Of a stretch of DNA of 64,000 nt, positions 37,718 through 46,590 are shown piece by piece. The DNA is from Sulfurovum sp. GTDB lineage: Bacteria; Campylobacterota; Campylobacteria; Campylobacterales; Sulfurovaceae. A program made the position numbers and the translations under genes. Below the pieces are notes generated by a model. That model was not told where the DNA came from and searched no databases. It saw nothing but the letters and a program-made list of their open reading frames with translations. The DNA is taken from NCBI GenBank assembly GCA_027081115.1, contig JALWLD010000035.1, positions 62,001 through 126,000 of the forward strand, given 5' to 3'. Position 1 is the stretch's first letter, and each line of letters starts with the position of its first letter.

Positions 37718-37891
37718 ATGAAAAGCCAAAGTACGGTTGATTCTATCAAAGAGATAGAGGGAAAAGGGCTTGAAAAAGACAGGCAGAGTACTCTCAACAA
37801 AGCACAACTTTCAGAAGATATAAAATTAAGACAGAAGGAATCAGATGACCAATATTGTAATCACAGGCTGTTCAAGCGGTATTGGTCTTGA
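37718..37891 (+). pseudogene. Possible 57-residue fragment with MOSC-like motif
   Basis: A short ORF running into the SDR gene in another frame. Its start contains VDSIKEIEGKGLEKDRQ, which resembles the V-x-x-I...G-K-G-L-x-G-D-R signature of MOSC-domain sulfur carriers, but the expected GDR is KDR and the remainder of the domain is absent. It may be a remnant of a MOSC gene or a chance similarity; translation past the SDR start reads as non-coding. Confidence 0.25.
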
Positions 37892-38660
37892 AACGGCACA
37901 ATATTTAAAAGAAAAGAAGATAAAAGTCTTTCCCACAGCCAGAGACCCCAAAGATGTAGAGATGCTCAAAACACTTGGCTTTGAAGATGCTATGCTCTTG
38001 GATGTACGAAATGCTGAGGAGATCACATCTGTCATTAAAACTGTACTGGCGAAAGAGGGTAAGATTGACATCTGGTTCAACAATGCAGGCTATGGACAAC
38101 CCGGTGCTATTGAAGACATAAGCACTGAAGTCTTGAGAGATCAATTTGAGACCAATCTCTTTGGACTGCATGAGTGTACCATGCAGATCATCCCTGTGAT
38201 GAGAAAACAAGGTTACGGAAAAATTATACAACATGCTTCAATACTGGGTCTTGTTTCTCTCTTTGGACGAGGTGCTTACAATGCCAGTAAATATGCTATT
38301 GAAGGCTTAACTGATACCTTGCGTTTAGAATTGGAAGGCACAGAGATATATCCTGTTTTGTTAAATACCGGACCAATCACAAGTCATTTTAGAAAAAATG
38401 CATTAAAAAAACTCAAAGAGAATGTAGATATTGAACACTCAGTATTCACACAGAGATATCATAAAAGTCTTTCTGCAGATAAAAGTAAGGTGCCATTCAA
38501 TGAAAAAGCTGTGTCTGTTGCAAAAGTTGTTCACAAAATTGTTTTGGCAAAGAGACCAAAACCACGTTACTATATTACCAAAGCAACGTATCTGCTGGGC
38601 TATCTCAAACGCATACTCAGTACATCGCTGTTAGATAAAATATTGTTAAAAATCAATTAA
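37845..38660 (+). CDS. Short-chain dehydrogenase/reductase
   Basis: A 271-residue classical SDR. The cofactor site TGCSSGIG is near residues 7-14, NNAGYG near 82-87, and the active-site Y-x-x-x-K is YNASK near 145-149, preceded by a serine in HASILG. The family favours NADP- or NAD-dependent oxidoreduction of alcohols or ketones; the substrate is unknown. A basic C-terminal helix (RILSTSLLDKILLKIN) may contact membrane. Ribosome site AAGGAA upstream. Confidence 0.92.
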   Translation: MTNIVITGCSSGIGLETAQYLKEKKIKVFPTARDPKDVEMLKTLGFEDAMLLDVRNAEEITSVIKTVLAKEGKIDIWFNNAGYGQPGAIEDISTEVLRDQFETNLFGLHECTMQIIPVMRKQGYGKIIQHASILGLVSLFGRGAYNASKYAIEGLTDTLRLELEGTEIYPVLLNTGPITSHFRKNALKKLKENVDIEHSVFTQRYHKSLSADKSKVPFNEKAVSVAKVVHKIVLAKRPKPRYYITKATYLLGYLKRILSTSLLDKILLKIN

Positions 38661-38766
38661 GTAAAGCATAGTGAAATATCTAAGATAAAATAATACACGT
38701 TTTCATGATAAAATCTAACTAATTATCTTGCAACAAATATTTAAAGAGTATTCACTAAAGGTTATC

Positions 38767-39369
38767 TTACTTGTCTGTTTCTTCTATTTGAAGTAAGGTA
38801 TCCCAACTTCTTGGGATCTTAAGTATATAGGCTACTTTTGAAAAGACCCATGAACGTGGTACTGCACCAAAAAATCGACTGTCTGCTGAGTTGTCCCTGT
38901 AGTCCCCCAACATCAAAAAATGGTCTTTTTTTACAAGGGATATTGGTAGTTTGGTTAATACTTTAGGAACATCAAGTCTCCAGTTATGTACCACTCCATA
39001 ATATTTGACATAGGGATCTTTGATAAAATATCCATTCTTTGTACTTACAATATCTATATCATACTTCTGTGCCAATTTTTTTGTTTTTGTTGAATTCCCA
39101 TCCAATTGAAGATAAAAAGAGCGTTTATCTTCAAAAAAAATATCACCGGGAAGTGCTGCACATCGCTTAATATAGAGCCGGTTATCAGGATCGAAGGGAT
39201 GTTTGACAACAAGCATGTCTCCTCGCTCAATAAGATTAAACTTTCTATAGGTGATAACAATATCGTTATCTAACAAACCATAGTTCATACTTGTACCACT
39301 GATTTTATAAATACCAAAGAAGTAAAAAAAGGAGAGAAGTACTATGAGCGCCAATAAAATCTTTTTCAT
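38767..39369 (-). CDS. lepB: Signal peptidase I (S26 family)
   Basis: A 200-residue membrane-anchored serine protease. Hydrophobic anchor at about residues 3-19, SGTSM with nucleophile Ser27, the catalytic Lys region LYIKRCAALPGD, and GDYRDNSADSRFFGAVP, all characteristic of LepB. The residue after SM is Asn instead of the usual Pro one position later, and only one transmembrane helix is present, so it may be a specialised second signal peptidase. A TATAAT on the minus strand (39375-39380) ends only five bases before the start codon, which would imply an almost leaderless mRNA. Confidence 0.88.
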   Translation of the reverse strand: MKKILLALIVLLSFFYFFGIYKISGTSMNYGLLDNDIVITYRKFNLIERGDMLVVKHPFDPDNRLYIKRCAALPGDIFFEDKRSFYLQLDGNSTKTKKLAQKYDIDIVSTKNGYFIKDPYVKYYGVVHNWRLDVPKVLTKLPISLVKKDHFLMLGDYRDNSADSRFFGAVPRSWVFSKVAYILKIPRSWDTLLQIEETDK

Positions 39370-39441
39370 ACTCGATTATAACTGTTTTGGTTAAAACTCT
39401 TTAGCTATAATCTCATCCTAAATCAGAAATAGGGCACAAGT

Positions 39442-39975
39442 ATGGATAAGATCAAAATTGGTGTAGTAACCACAAGTGACAGAGCATCTCAGGGAATCTA
39501 TGAAGATATCTCCGGTGTTGCAATCATGGATACCATGAAAGAGTATTTACTCAATGAGTGTGAATATGAGTATAGATGTATTCCTGACGAGCAGAGCCTT
39601 ATTGAAACAACACTGGTAGAGCTTGCGCGTGATGAAAACTGTGATCTCATTGTTACAACCGGCGGTACAGGTCCGGCGATGAGAGATGTAACTACTGAAG
39701 CCACTGAAAATGTCTGTCAAAAGCTACTTCCCGGTTTTGGAGAGCAGATGAGGGCGGTCAGTCTTCAGTATGTACCCACTGCAATCCTTTCACGTCAGAC
39801 TGCCGGTATTTGTAATGGCGCACTTATTATCAATCTTCCTGGTAAACCAAAGTCTATCCGTGAATGTCTTGACGCTGTCTTCCCCGCAGTACCATACTGT
39901 ATAGATCTTATTGGCGGATCATATATGAAAGCCAATGAAGAGGTCATCAAGATCTTTAGGCCTAAGCAAAAGTAA
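39442..39975 (+). CDS. mog: Molybdopterin adenylyltransferase
   Basis: MogA/MoaB-family enzyme of 177 residues that activates molybdopterin with ATP before molybdenum insertion. TTGGTGPAMRDVTTEA near residues 73-88 is the signature nucleotide site, and LPGKPKSIRECLDAVFPAVPYCIDLIGG is the conserved C-terminal segment. A TATAAT at 39406-39411 may be its promoter. The small gene after it starts 27 bases downstream. Confidence 0.94.
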   Translation: MDKIKIGVVTTSDRASQGIYEDISGVAIMDTMKEYLLNECEYEYRCIPDEQSLIETTLVELARDENCDLIVTTGGTGPAMRDVTTEATENVCQKLLPGFGEQMRAVSLQYVPTAILSRQTAGICNGALIINLPGKPKSIRECLDAVFPAVPYCIDLIGGSYMKANEEVIKIFRPKQK

Positions 39976-40002
39976 CAGTAAAATAGGGACATACTAAATA
40001 AT

Positions 40003-40212
40003 ATGAATATTGAATTTATTGAAACAAAAATTAACGAGATCATTAAAGAATTGGAAAAAGAAGTTATGGAAGTGTTGATGGATGAGAGTCTTGGAAAAGG
40101 TGATACCAATCTACATATGAAGCCTCTCTCTTCAACAAAAAAGATCTTGGAGAATGCTCTTGAGAGTATCAAAATGGTAGACAAACTAAATAAAGAGGAC
40201 CTTGAAAAATGA
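40003..40212 (+). CDS. Small charged helical protein of unknown function
   Basis: A 69-residue Lys/Glu-rich protein predicted to be largely helical, with no cysteines, signal peptide or known motif. Its stop overlaps the start of the next small membrane protein (ATGA), which supports expression. The ribosome site is weak. Function unknown. Confidence 0.6.
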   Translation: MNIEFIETKINEIIKELEKEVMEVLMDESLGKGDTNLHMKPLSSTKKILENALESIKMVDKLNKEDLEK

Positions 40213-40424
40213 TGAAGTTTTTAATACTCTTTATTTTTACCACACTTATCATATTTGCAGGAGAAGATGTAGTCATTCCTGCATATGCAGCTATCTCAGG
40301 ACTTATCGTTATTGTAATACTTTTCTTTTGGGGTGTATACAAAGCTGTGAAGACCCAAAAACTGATCTATGCACTTGCACTTCTACCGTTTACGGCTTTA
40401 CTTTTCTGGATGTTCTTTATTTAG
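40209..40424 (+). CDS. Small membrane protein
   Basis: A 71-residue, very hydrophobic protein with an N-terminal signal-like segment and two further hydrophobic helices (AAISGLIVIVILFFWGVY and LIYALALLPFTALLFWMFF). Start ATG 40209 or 40212. Coupled to the preceding small gene, and its 3' end overlaps the convergent rhodanese gene by 27 bases. No known family recognised. Confidence 0.65.
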   Translation: MMKFLILFIFTTLIIFAGEDVVIPAYAAISGLIVIVILFFWGVYKAVKTQKLIYALALLPFTALLFWMFFI

Positions 40425-41150
40425 AGATTTTTTTATCGATTCTTTCTCTAAAGCTTCAAAGTCGACCTCTCTTGTCGAGGTCATACCTGCACCCAGCCAA
40501 TCTTGCATGCCACCTCTATACCACTTTAATTTCTCAGCAGGATACCCGATCTTAAGCAATGCAAAGATCATAGAGGGTGACTGTGAACACCATGGACCAT
40601 TACAAAAGATCACCAAGGTTTTAGCATTTTCAAAAGCATATCCACCATCTTTTTCTATAACCACACCTAGATATTGTAGTGCATACTCAAAATGAAATTC
40701 ATAACTCTCCTTATCTCTAAAGTAGATAAAAGGCATATTGATCGCTCCGGGAATAGTGCGGTATTTATACCACTTTTCCAAGCGTGAATCAATCAGCAGT
40801 AAGTTTTTATCACTCTGCATCTCTTTAAGAAAACGTAATACTTCCAACTCACCGAAGGTTTCAAGATCTATATCAAGTTTTATGGAGAGCAGTTTGCCTT
40901 TGGTATGCACATAGGTTGACTTACAGCGCTCGGGCACTGCTTTATTGGCAAAGTTACCTGTCCAGAACATATCATTGGTTATGGGTACATCTTTGCACTC
41001 TTTAGGTATGTTACGTTTGACAATATAACGCTTCTTGGCCTTATTGGAATGTTGTGTGACTACTTCCACACCAACATACTCCATACTTTTGTTCACAGCA
41101 GAAGAAAAAATAGAAAGAAGAAGAAAAATAATAAGTGATCTGAGAAACAT
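40398..41150 (-). CDS. Periplasmic rhodanese-domain protein
   Basis: A 250-residue protein with a signal peptide (about residues 1-18) and a C-terminal rhodanese domain at about 110-225. The active-site loop is FCNGPWCSQSP, where the first cysteine is the expected persulfide carrier and the second is an extra nearby thiol. LIDSRLEKWYKYRTIPGAINMPF is the domain's CH2A-like segment. The N-terminal 100 residues are unassigned and contain two further cysteines. Likely handles sulfane sulfur or redox in the periplasm, in keeping with a sulfur-metabolising host; that is inference. Confidence 0.88.
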   Translation of the reverse strand: MFLRSLIIFLLLSIFSSAVNKSMEYVGVEVVTQHSNKAKKRYIVKRNIPKECKDVPITNDMFWTGNFANKAVPERCKSTYVHTKGKLLSIKLDIDLETFGELEVLRFLKEMQSDKNLLLIDSRLEKWYKYRTIPGAINMPFIYFRDKESYEFHFEYALQYLGVVIEKDGGYAFENAKTLVIFCNGPWCSQSPSMIFALLKIGYPAEKLKWYRGGMQDWLGAGMTSTREVDFEALEKESIKKSLNKEHPEK

Positions 41151-41215
41151 AAATATCCTTTTTTATTATAGTGTAGCATAAAAAATATTATATGATTGAT
41201 GGAGAATAAAGAGGA

Positions 41216-41231
41216 GGGCAAGAGACAGCCC
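41216..41231 (-). terminator. Weak hairpin downstream of the SulP gene
   Basis: GGGC and GCCC arms with an eight-base loop lie 12 bases past the SulP stop on the minus strand, followed by TCCTCTTTATT. The stem is short, so termination is only possible. Confidence 0.3.
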
Positions 41232-41242
41232 ACCCTGGAAGT

Positions 41243-42826
41243 TTATACGTCGTGTGCAACCTTGTATGTAGGATCATCTTCCTCATAGGTACAGAAAGGT
41301 CCTGCTGTTTTCAATGTTTTTTTACAATCTTCTGAAAGATGTCTAAGGGTTAGCTTCTTCCCTGCTTTTTTGTATTTCTCCGTCAAAGCATCAATAGCTT
41401 CGGCACCAGAAGAGTCCATGACCCTTGCCTTTTTAAAGTCTATAATGACTTCTTCTGGGTCCTCTTCCACATTGAACTGTTCATTAAATGAAGTTACAGA
41501 ACCAAAAAAGAGTGGGCCATCGAGTTCATAGATCTTTTTTCCATCTTCTGTGCTGGTATGTGCAAAGATCTTTGCATGTTCCCAGGCAAAGACAAGTGCA
41601 GAGATGATGATACCCGCTATAACAGCTACTGCCAAATCTTCAAAAATAGTAATAATAGTCACCGTAACCAAAACAAAAGCATCGGACTTAGGCATATGTG
41701 TGATACGTTTAAGAGAAGAGAATTCAAACGTACCGATACTTACCATAAACATGATCCCCACCAATACCGCAATAGGAATAGCAGAAATGACATCTGAGAA
41801 CATGACTACCAGAATAATGAGGAGTATCGCTGCAGTAAAAGAAGAGAGTCTGCCTAGACCCCCTGAAGTAAAGTTAATCACTGACTGACCGATCATTGCA
41901 CACCCTGCCATACCACCAAAGAGACCGGCTGTTGTATTTCCTACACCCAGTGCCACACATTCTTTGTTCCCTGAACCACGCTCTCCACCCATCTCATCAA
42001 GGACAGAGAGGGTTAAAAGTGACTCAATGAGACCAACAAGAGCAACGATCACTGCAGTAGGAATGATGATCTTCAGTGACTCCGTAGAAAAGAGTAAAGA
42101 GAAGTCAGGCATTGCAAAATGAGGGAAAGAGACATTGGAAAGATCTGCCATCTGACCTACGGTTTTGGTATCAATACCTGCAAAATAAACCACAAGTGTA
42201 ATGACCACAATGGCCACAAGTCCTGCAGGTACAGCTTTACTCAGTTTTGGTAAGAACTGCATCGTAGCCATGGTAAGGAAAATAATGATGTACATAATGT
42301 AATTCTCAGCAATAGATGCCTGAATGATCTCCATCCAGGAGTTGTACTGATCAATATTTGATGGAGCAAGAAAAGGAAGTTGAGCTAGAGCAATCACAAT
42401 CGCCAGACCATTCACAAAACCAAAGAGTGCAGGTTGTGGTACAAGACGAATAAATTTCCCCATTTTCATAAGCCCTATGGCTATCTGAATAAGTCCTGCA
42501 ATAATTGAAGTCACCAAAATGTAATGTAAAACCATCATGGAGAGTGCTTCCGTATTGAGCTCAGGATAGTGTTGTTTAACCCATAGTCCCATAGAGATAA
42601 AAACAACAGCAACTGAACCGGTTGCTCCTGAGATCATCCCGGGTTTACCACCCATCAATGAAGTAATCACACCTATGATAAATGCAGCATAAAGTCCGAC
42701 AACAGGACTTACTCCCGCAATAAATGAGAAGGCAATGGCTTCAGGCACAAGTGCAACAGCCACCAATGCACCGGAGAGCACATCATTTTTAATGTTCTGT
42801 TTTGAATAGTTTTGAATGTTAAACAA
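41243..42826 (-). CDS. SulP family anion transporter with STAS domain
   Basis: A 527-residue inner-membrane transporter with 10-12 helices, including GLYAAFIIGVITSLMGGKPGMISGATGS, and a C-terminal cytoplasmic STAS domain (about 435-520; EVIIDFKKARVMDSSGAEAI). Family members carry sulfate, bicarbonate or dicarboxylates; the sequence does not decide. Bicarbonate uptake would suit an autotroph. Single gene, 63 bases downstream of the helicase gene. Confidence 0.93.
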   Translation of the reverse strand: MFNIQNYSKQNIKNDVLSGALVAVALVPEAIAFSFIAGVSPVVGLYAAFIIGVITSLMGGKPGMISGATGSVAVVFISMGLWVKQHYPELNTEALSMMVLHYILVTSIIAGLIQIAIGLMKMGKFIRLVPQPALFGFVNGLAIVIALAQLPFLAPSNIDQYNSWMEIIQASIAENYIMYIIIFLTMATMQFLPKLSKAVPAGLVAIVVITLVVYFAGIDTKTVGQMADLSNVSFPHFAMPDFSLLFSTESLKIIIPTAVIVALVGLIESLLTLSVLDEMGGERGSGNKECVALGVGNTTAGLFGGMAGCAMIGQSVINFTSGGLGRLSSFTAAILLIILVVMFSDVISAIPIAVLVGIMFMVSIGTFEFSSLKRITHMPKSDAFVLVTVTIITIFEDLAVAVIAGIIISALVFAWEHAKIFAHTSTEDGKKIYELDGPLFFGSVTSFNEQFNVEEDPEEVIIDFKKARVMDSSGAEAIDALTEKYKKAGKKLTLRHLSEDCKKTLKTAGPFCTYEEDDPTYKVAHDV

Positions 42827-42866
42827 GTAGGGTTCCTTACCTTAATATATAAAAGTTTGGAATTTT

Positions 42867-42884
42867 ACCATAAATCTTTATGGT
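42867..42884. repeat. Short palindrome between helicase and SulP genes
   Basis: ACCATAAA-TC-TTTATGGT is a perfect 8-bp inverted repeat just past the helicase stop. It lacks a flanking T-run on the minus strand, so it may be an operator or RNA-processing element rather than a terminator. Confidence 0.3.
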
Positions 42885-42889
42885 GTAGG

Positions 42890-44134
42890 TTAGGATTTTT
42901 TGGCATCCTTTAGAGCCTCTTCTCTTAACTTGTCTTTTTTACTTTTTTTCTTACCCTTGATTGGTGCAGGACCTTTTTGTCTCAAGGGTACTTCCCCCGT
43001 AAGTTCAAAACCCTCTATCTGTTCTCTTTGCAACTTGATATTACTTCGTTTTTCTATGAGTTTAAAGTGTGCCTGTTCCGCATATCCTATAAAAGTGATA
43101 GCCAAACCATCTTTCCCTGCACGTCCTGTTCGTCCAATACGATGAATGTAATCAGCAGGAGAACGGGGTAGGTCATAGTTGATAACACACGAGATGTCAT
43201 CAATGTCCAAGCCTCTTGAGATCAAGTCTGTCGCAAACAAAATTTGTATCTTTTTTGCTTTAAAATGCGTTAGAGTGCCGTTTCTTTCTTCTTGTGTCAA
43301 ATCACCATGAAAAGATTCAGCCAAATAACCTCGTTTTCTAAATTTGGCAGCAAGGTTGTCAGTAGCTCTTTTATTAGCCATAAATACCAAAACACTCTTC
43401 CATTTCTCTTTTTTCATGAGGTATCGAAGTAAAGGTCCTCTGTTTTCAGGATTGACCTCTATAACACGCTGACGGATCTTCTCTACGGTAAGTGCTTCTT
43501 CTTCGAGTGTTACTTCTACTGGGTTGTTCGTAACCTTAACAGCAATATCAAGCATTTTTTGAGGGTAGGTTGCAGAGAAAAGAAGATTTTGTCTTTTTTG
43601 AGGTATGACTTCAAGTATCTGGTCCAACTCTTCTGCAAAACCAAAGTTTAGCATTTTGTCTGCTTCATCAAGTATAAGGTATTCGATATAAGAGAGATTC
43701 ATCTGTTTTTTGGAAAGTACATCTAGAAATCTTCCCGATGTTGCTACTAAAATATCACAACCTTTTTGAATCGCATAGAGTTGGTCCCCGATACTCTCAC
43801 CACCTATAAGTGAGACAACCTTGGGTTTACGTGCCAAATCTATACCAAAGTCTGAAAAATATTGTGCCACTTGGAGGGTTAATTCACGGGTAGGGGTCAA
43901 TACTAGAACTTTTATTTTTGCTTTACCCTCAGATGTATTTTGAGACCAAAGTTCAAGTACCGGCAATACAAAACTGGCAGACTTTCCTGAACCTGTCTGT
44001 GCTCTTGCCATAATGTCATGTTTTTGCAAGGTCAGAGGTATGACTTTTTCCTGAATAGGTGTGGGAGCAATGTATTGGCTTGTTTTTAAAGCTTGAAGTA
44101 TCGGCTCTGAGAGTCCTAATTTGGAAAATGACAT
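42890..44134 (-). CDS. DEAD-box ATP-dependent RNA helicase
   Basis: A 414-residue RNA helicase with Q motif (PTPIQEKVIPL), Walker A AQTGSGKS, DEAD box LILDEADKMLNFGF, SAT (FSATYP), and the C-terminal [13 protein letters not shown] motif. The basic tail (KKSKKDKLREEALK) may bind RNA. It belongs to the RhlE/RhlB/SrmB group involved in ribosome assembly or mRNA decay. A second helicase of the same group lies at 54339-55796. Confidence 0.93.
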   Translation of the reverse strand: MSFSKLGLSEPILQALKTSQYIAPTPIQEKVIPLTLQKHDIMARAQTGSGKSASFVLPVLELWSQNTSEGKAKIKVLVLTPTRELTLQVAQYFSDFGIDLARKPKVVSLIGGESIGDQLYAIQKGCDILVATSGRFLDVLSKKQMNLSYIEYLILDEADKMLNFGFAEELDQILEVIPQKRQNLLFSATYPQKMLDIAVKVTNNPVEVTLEEEALTVEKIRQRVIEVNPENRGPLLRYLMKKEKWKSVLVFMANKRATDNLAAKFRKRGYLAESFHGDLTQEERNGTLTHFKAKKIQILFATDLISRGLDIDDISCVINYDLPRSPADYIHRIGRTGRAGKDGLAITFIGYAEQAHFKLIEKRSNIKLQREQIEGFELTGEVPLRQKGPAPIKGKKKSKKDKLREEALKDAKKS

Positions 44135-44165
44135 CTGAATTTGACTTCCTATTTGTAGAGAAATA

Positions 44166-45437
44166 TTAGTTTGGCGTATTATACTGGTTTTTTAATATTA
44201 GTTTACCTGCCAAATAGCCACTTGCAAAAGACCATTGCAGATTGTAACCGCCACAGGGACCATCAAGGTTCATCACTTCTCCACAGAAGTAGAGACCTTG
44301 TATCTTTTTACTCTGCATGGTGTAGGGGTCTATCTCTTTGAGTGCAATACCGCCACGGGTGATCATCGCCATTTTAAAGCCGTCATGTCCGTTGACGGTC
44401 AGGGGTGTCCATACAAGAAGCCTGATGAGTTTGTCCCGTGACTGCCCGGGAAGTTTAGTAAAACCCAAAGCAGGATCTGCTTTAGCCAAAGTACACAAAA
44501 CAAGACTCAAAGACTCAGGTAAAAGACTTTTCATCAGATCCAATACAGTTTGATGCGTGTCTTTTATCAACAGCTTTTTAAAATGTGAACGTATCTGTTC
44601 TTCATTCATCCCTTTGGTAAAATTGGCAAGCAATGGGACTTCCTCAAATTTACTTAACAGAGGAGTGATCTCTCTAGAAAAGTCAAGGACAACCGGACCT
44701 CGAATTCCATCTTTTGTAAAGATGAGATCCCCTTTGGCCTGCAGTTTTTTATATTTTTTCATATCAACGTGCATAACGACCTTTGCTATGGTATCAGCTC
44801 TACATTTCTCTACCCATTTTTCTTTAACTTTTAGAGGCATCATAGCAGGGTAAAGCTCTGTTACTTTATGTCCGACAGACTCTGCCAAAGAGTAACCATC
44901 TCCTTCTGCACCAAGTACAGGATAGCCTTTCCCTCCCGTTGCAATGAGAACATTTTCAGAAAAAAATGTATCTGTTTTAGTCTTGACACCTCTTACTTTT
45001 TCTTCATCATGTTCAAGACTTACCACACGCTGAGAACATAGCACTTCTATGCCAAGGTTATGCATTTCCTGCTCCATAGCAGCAATAATAGTAGATGAGT
45101 TGTGTGTAATGGGGAAAACCCTATGACCATCCGGTGCATGAGTATCAACACCTATCTCTTTAAAAAACTCAATGAGAGATGTATGGTCCAAAGCTTCCAA
45201 AGCAGGAGTCATGAACCTGCCGTCACGTCCAAAGTGGGACATGAAAGTTTCATTGTCCAAGGTATTGGTCAAGTTACAACGACCTCCACCCGTGGCTTTG
45301 AGTTTGGCACCGATTTTGGAGAGTTTTTCAAGAAGTAGTACGCTTTTCCCTTCACGCGCAGCAGTAATAGCAGCCATCATTCCTGCTGCACCCGAACCTA
45401 TAACAAGAAGATCATACATCTTTTCTTTACTATTCAT
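44166..45437 (-). CDS. HI0933/YhiN-like FAD-dependent oxidoreductase
   Basis: A 423-residue flavoprotein with the dinucleotide site VIGSGAAGMMAAITAAREG (about residues 12-30), GGGRCNLTN typical of the BaiN/HI0933 family, ATGGKGYPVLGAEGDGY, and a C-terminal FCGEVMNLDGPCGGYNLQWSFASG. Members are widespread but poorly characterised; some BaiN-type relatives reduce flavin-linked double bonds. Met codons at residues 1 and 7 are possible starts. Divergent from the methyltransferase gene. Confidence 0.92.
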   Translation of the reverse strand: MNSKEKMYDLLVIGSGAAGMMAAITAAREGKSVLLLEKLSKIGAKLKATGGGRCNLTNTLDNETFMSHFGRDGRFMTPALEALDHTSLIEFFKEIGVDTHAPDGHRVFPITHNSSTIIAAMEQEMHNLGIEVLCSQRVVSLEHDEEKVRGVKTKTDTFFSENVLIATGGKGYPVLGAEGDGYSLAESVGHKVTELYPAMMPLKVKEKWVEKCRADTIAKVVMHVDMKKYKKLQAKGDLIFTKDGIRGPVVLDFSREITPLLSKFEEVPLLANFTKGMNEEQIRSHFKKLLIKDTHQTVLDLMKSLLPESLSLVLCTLAKADPALGFTKLPGQSRDKLIRLLVWTPLTVNGHDGFKMAMITRGGIALKEIDPYTMQSKKIQGLYFCGEVMNLDGPCGGYNLQWSFASGYLAGKLILKNQYNTPN

Positions 45438-45478
45438 GGTAAAATACTACCCAAATATGACAAAAAAAGAGTACAGCC

Positions 45479-46408
45479 ATGCTATTTACTACACAGACCA
45501 TGCAAGAGATACTGCCTATACTTCAAAAAGCACTCACAATGCAAGACAAAGTCTCTTTTTCTGTACTCAATCCAGATATACACGAGAGCTATGCCGGTAA
45601 CAAAGTAGACATAGAAGGTCAATTATATCTCTACCGTGGGTTAAAAGCCTGGAGTGAGCTGGCTGAACTGTTACAGTGTAAAATGCTCCTGCCCAAAGAG
45701 GAGCAACATCCTCTTATCTCACTCACTTTCAAAAAACTCAAAGAAAGTTCTTTTCATCTGGACACAACTGGTGTAAAAGAGGAGAAGTATGGTGTCACTT
45801 CCCAGTTTTTTGAGATACACAAGATGGAAGAACCTGCTTTTTTCTATTACTATGACCAGGCATTGGACAATGTAAATATTGCAAAAAGAAAATGTGTGCT
45901 GAACCTTGGTGTGAATAGGGGCGATGAATTTGAAATAATACGTAACAAAATAAAGGGTTATACCTATAAAACTATGCATTTTGTAGGCATTGACCACTCA
46001 AAAACTGCCATTGAGTATGCTGAAGGGCTCTTTGAAGAAGAGAACGTACAGTTTTATGCTAAAGACATAAACGACATAGATGCATTAAACTTAGGAAAGT
46101 TTGATCTACTCATCAGCATCGGTACGCTGCAGAGTCCAAGCATCAACTTCAAACCATTTTTCATGAACCTTGTACAAAACTATTTGGAAAAAGATTCTGC
46201 CATTATCCTTGGTTTTCCAAACTCAAGATGGGGAGGAGGAGAGATGGTCTATGGTGCCAAAGCACCCAACTATGCCATGTCTGAAATGTCACTTCTTTTC
46301 AATGATGTGATATTTTGCAAGAAGTATTTACAGCAGAAGAAGTACAGAGTAACCATTACGGGGAAACACTATATTTTTCTCACTGCTAGCAAAATAGGTC
46401 TATCATGA
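45479..46408 (+). CDS. Class I SAM-dependent methyltransferase
   Basis: A 309-residue protein. The C-terminal two thirds form a Rossmann methyltransferase fold with LNLGVNRGDEFEII as SAM motif I, FVGIDHSKTAIEYAE as motif II and FDLLISIGTLQSPS as motif IV. The N-terminal 130 residues are unassigned. Substrate unknown. The ORF's stop overlaps a mini-ORF at 46405. Confidence 0.85.
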   Translation: MLFTTQTMQEILPILQKALTMQDKVSFSVLNPDIHESYAGNKVDIEGQLYLYRGLKAWSELAELLQCKMLLPKEEQHPLISLTFKKLKESSFHLDTTGVKEEKYGVTSQFFEIHKMEEPAFFYYYDQALDNVNIAKRKCVLNLGVNRGDEFEIIRNKIKGYTYKTMHFVGIDHSKTAIEYAEGLFEEENVQFYAKDINDIDALNLGKFDLLISIGTLQSPSINFKPFFMNLVQNYLEKDSAIILGFPNSRWGGGEMVYGAKAPNYAMSEMSLLFNDVIFCKKYLQQKKYRVTITGKHYIFLTASKIGLS

Positions 46409-46461
46409 TACAAACACGTAAAACAAAAAATGAACTTGAATACCTTCAGACAGAAATATAA
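46405..46461 (+). other. 18-codon mini-ORF coupled to the methyltransferase gene
   Basis: ATG 46405 overlaps the upstream TGA and encodes MIQTRKTKNELEYLQTEI before TAA. It has coding-like composition and may be the surviving start of a deleted gene. The rest of the interval to 46590 (46462-46554) shows no gene. Confidence 0.2.
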
Positions 46462-46554
46462 CAATAGACTCACTATGCACATAGTTAAATGTAGTAAAAA
46501 GCACTAGAAGTGTATGGGTTAGGCTACATTAACACTAGATTAAGCAAACTTATT

Positions 46555-46560
46555 TATAAT
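46555..46560 (+). promoter_or_regulatory. Probable -10 element of the Tll0287-like gene
   Basis: A TATAAT hexamer 31 bases ahead of the ATG at 46591. A second -10-like TATACT lies at 46573-46578. No clear -35 sequence. Confidence 0.4.
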
Positions 46561-46590
46561 CCTAGAAAATATTATACTAAGGATTATATT

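Noticed and set aside
40003-40424. Toxin-antitoxin pair (charged small protein plus small membrane protein)
   Set aside because: The overlap and sizes are suggestive, but neither protein has a recognisable antitoxin or toxin motif, so the claim could not be supported.
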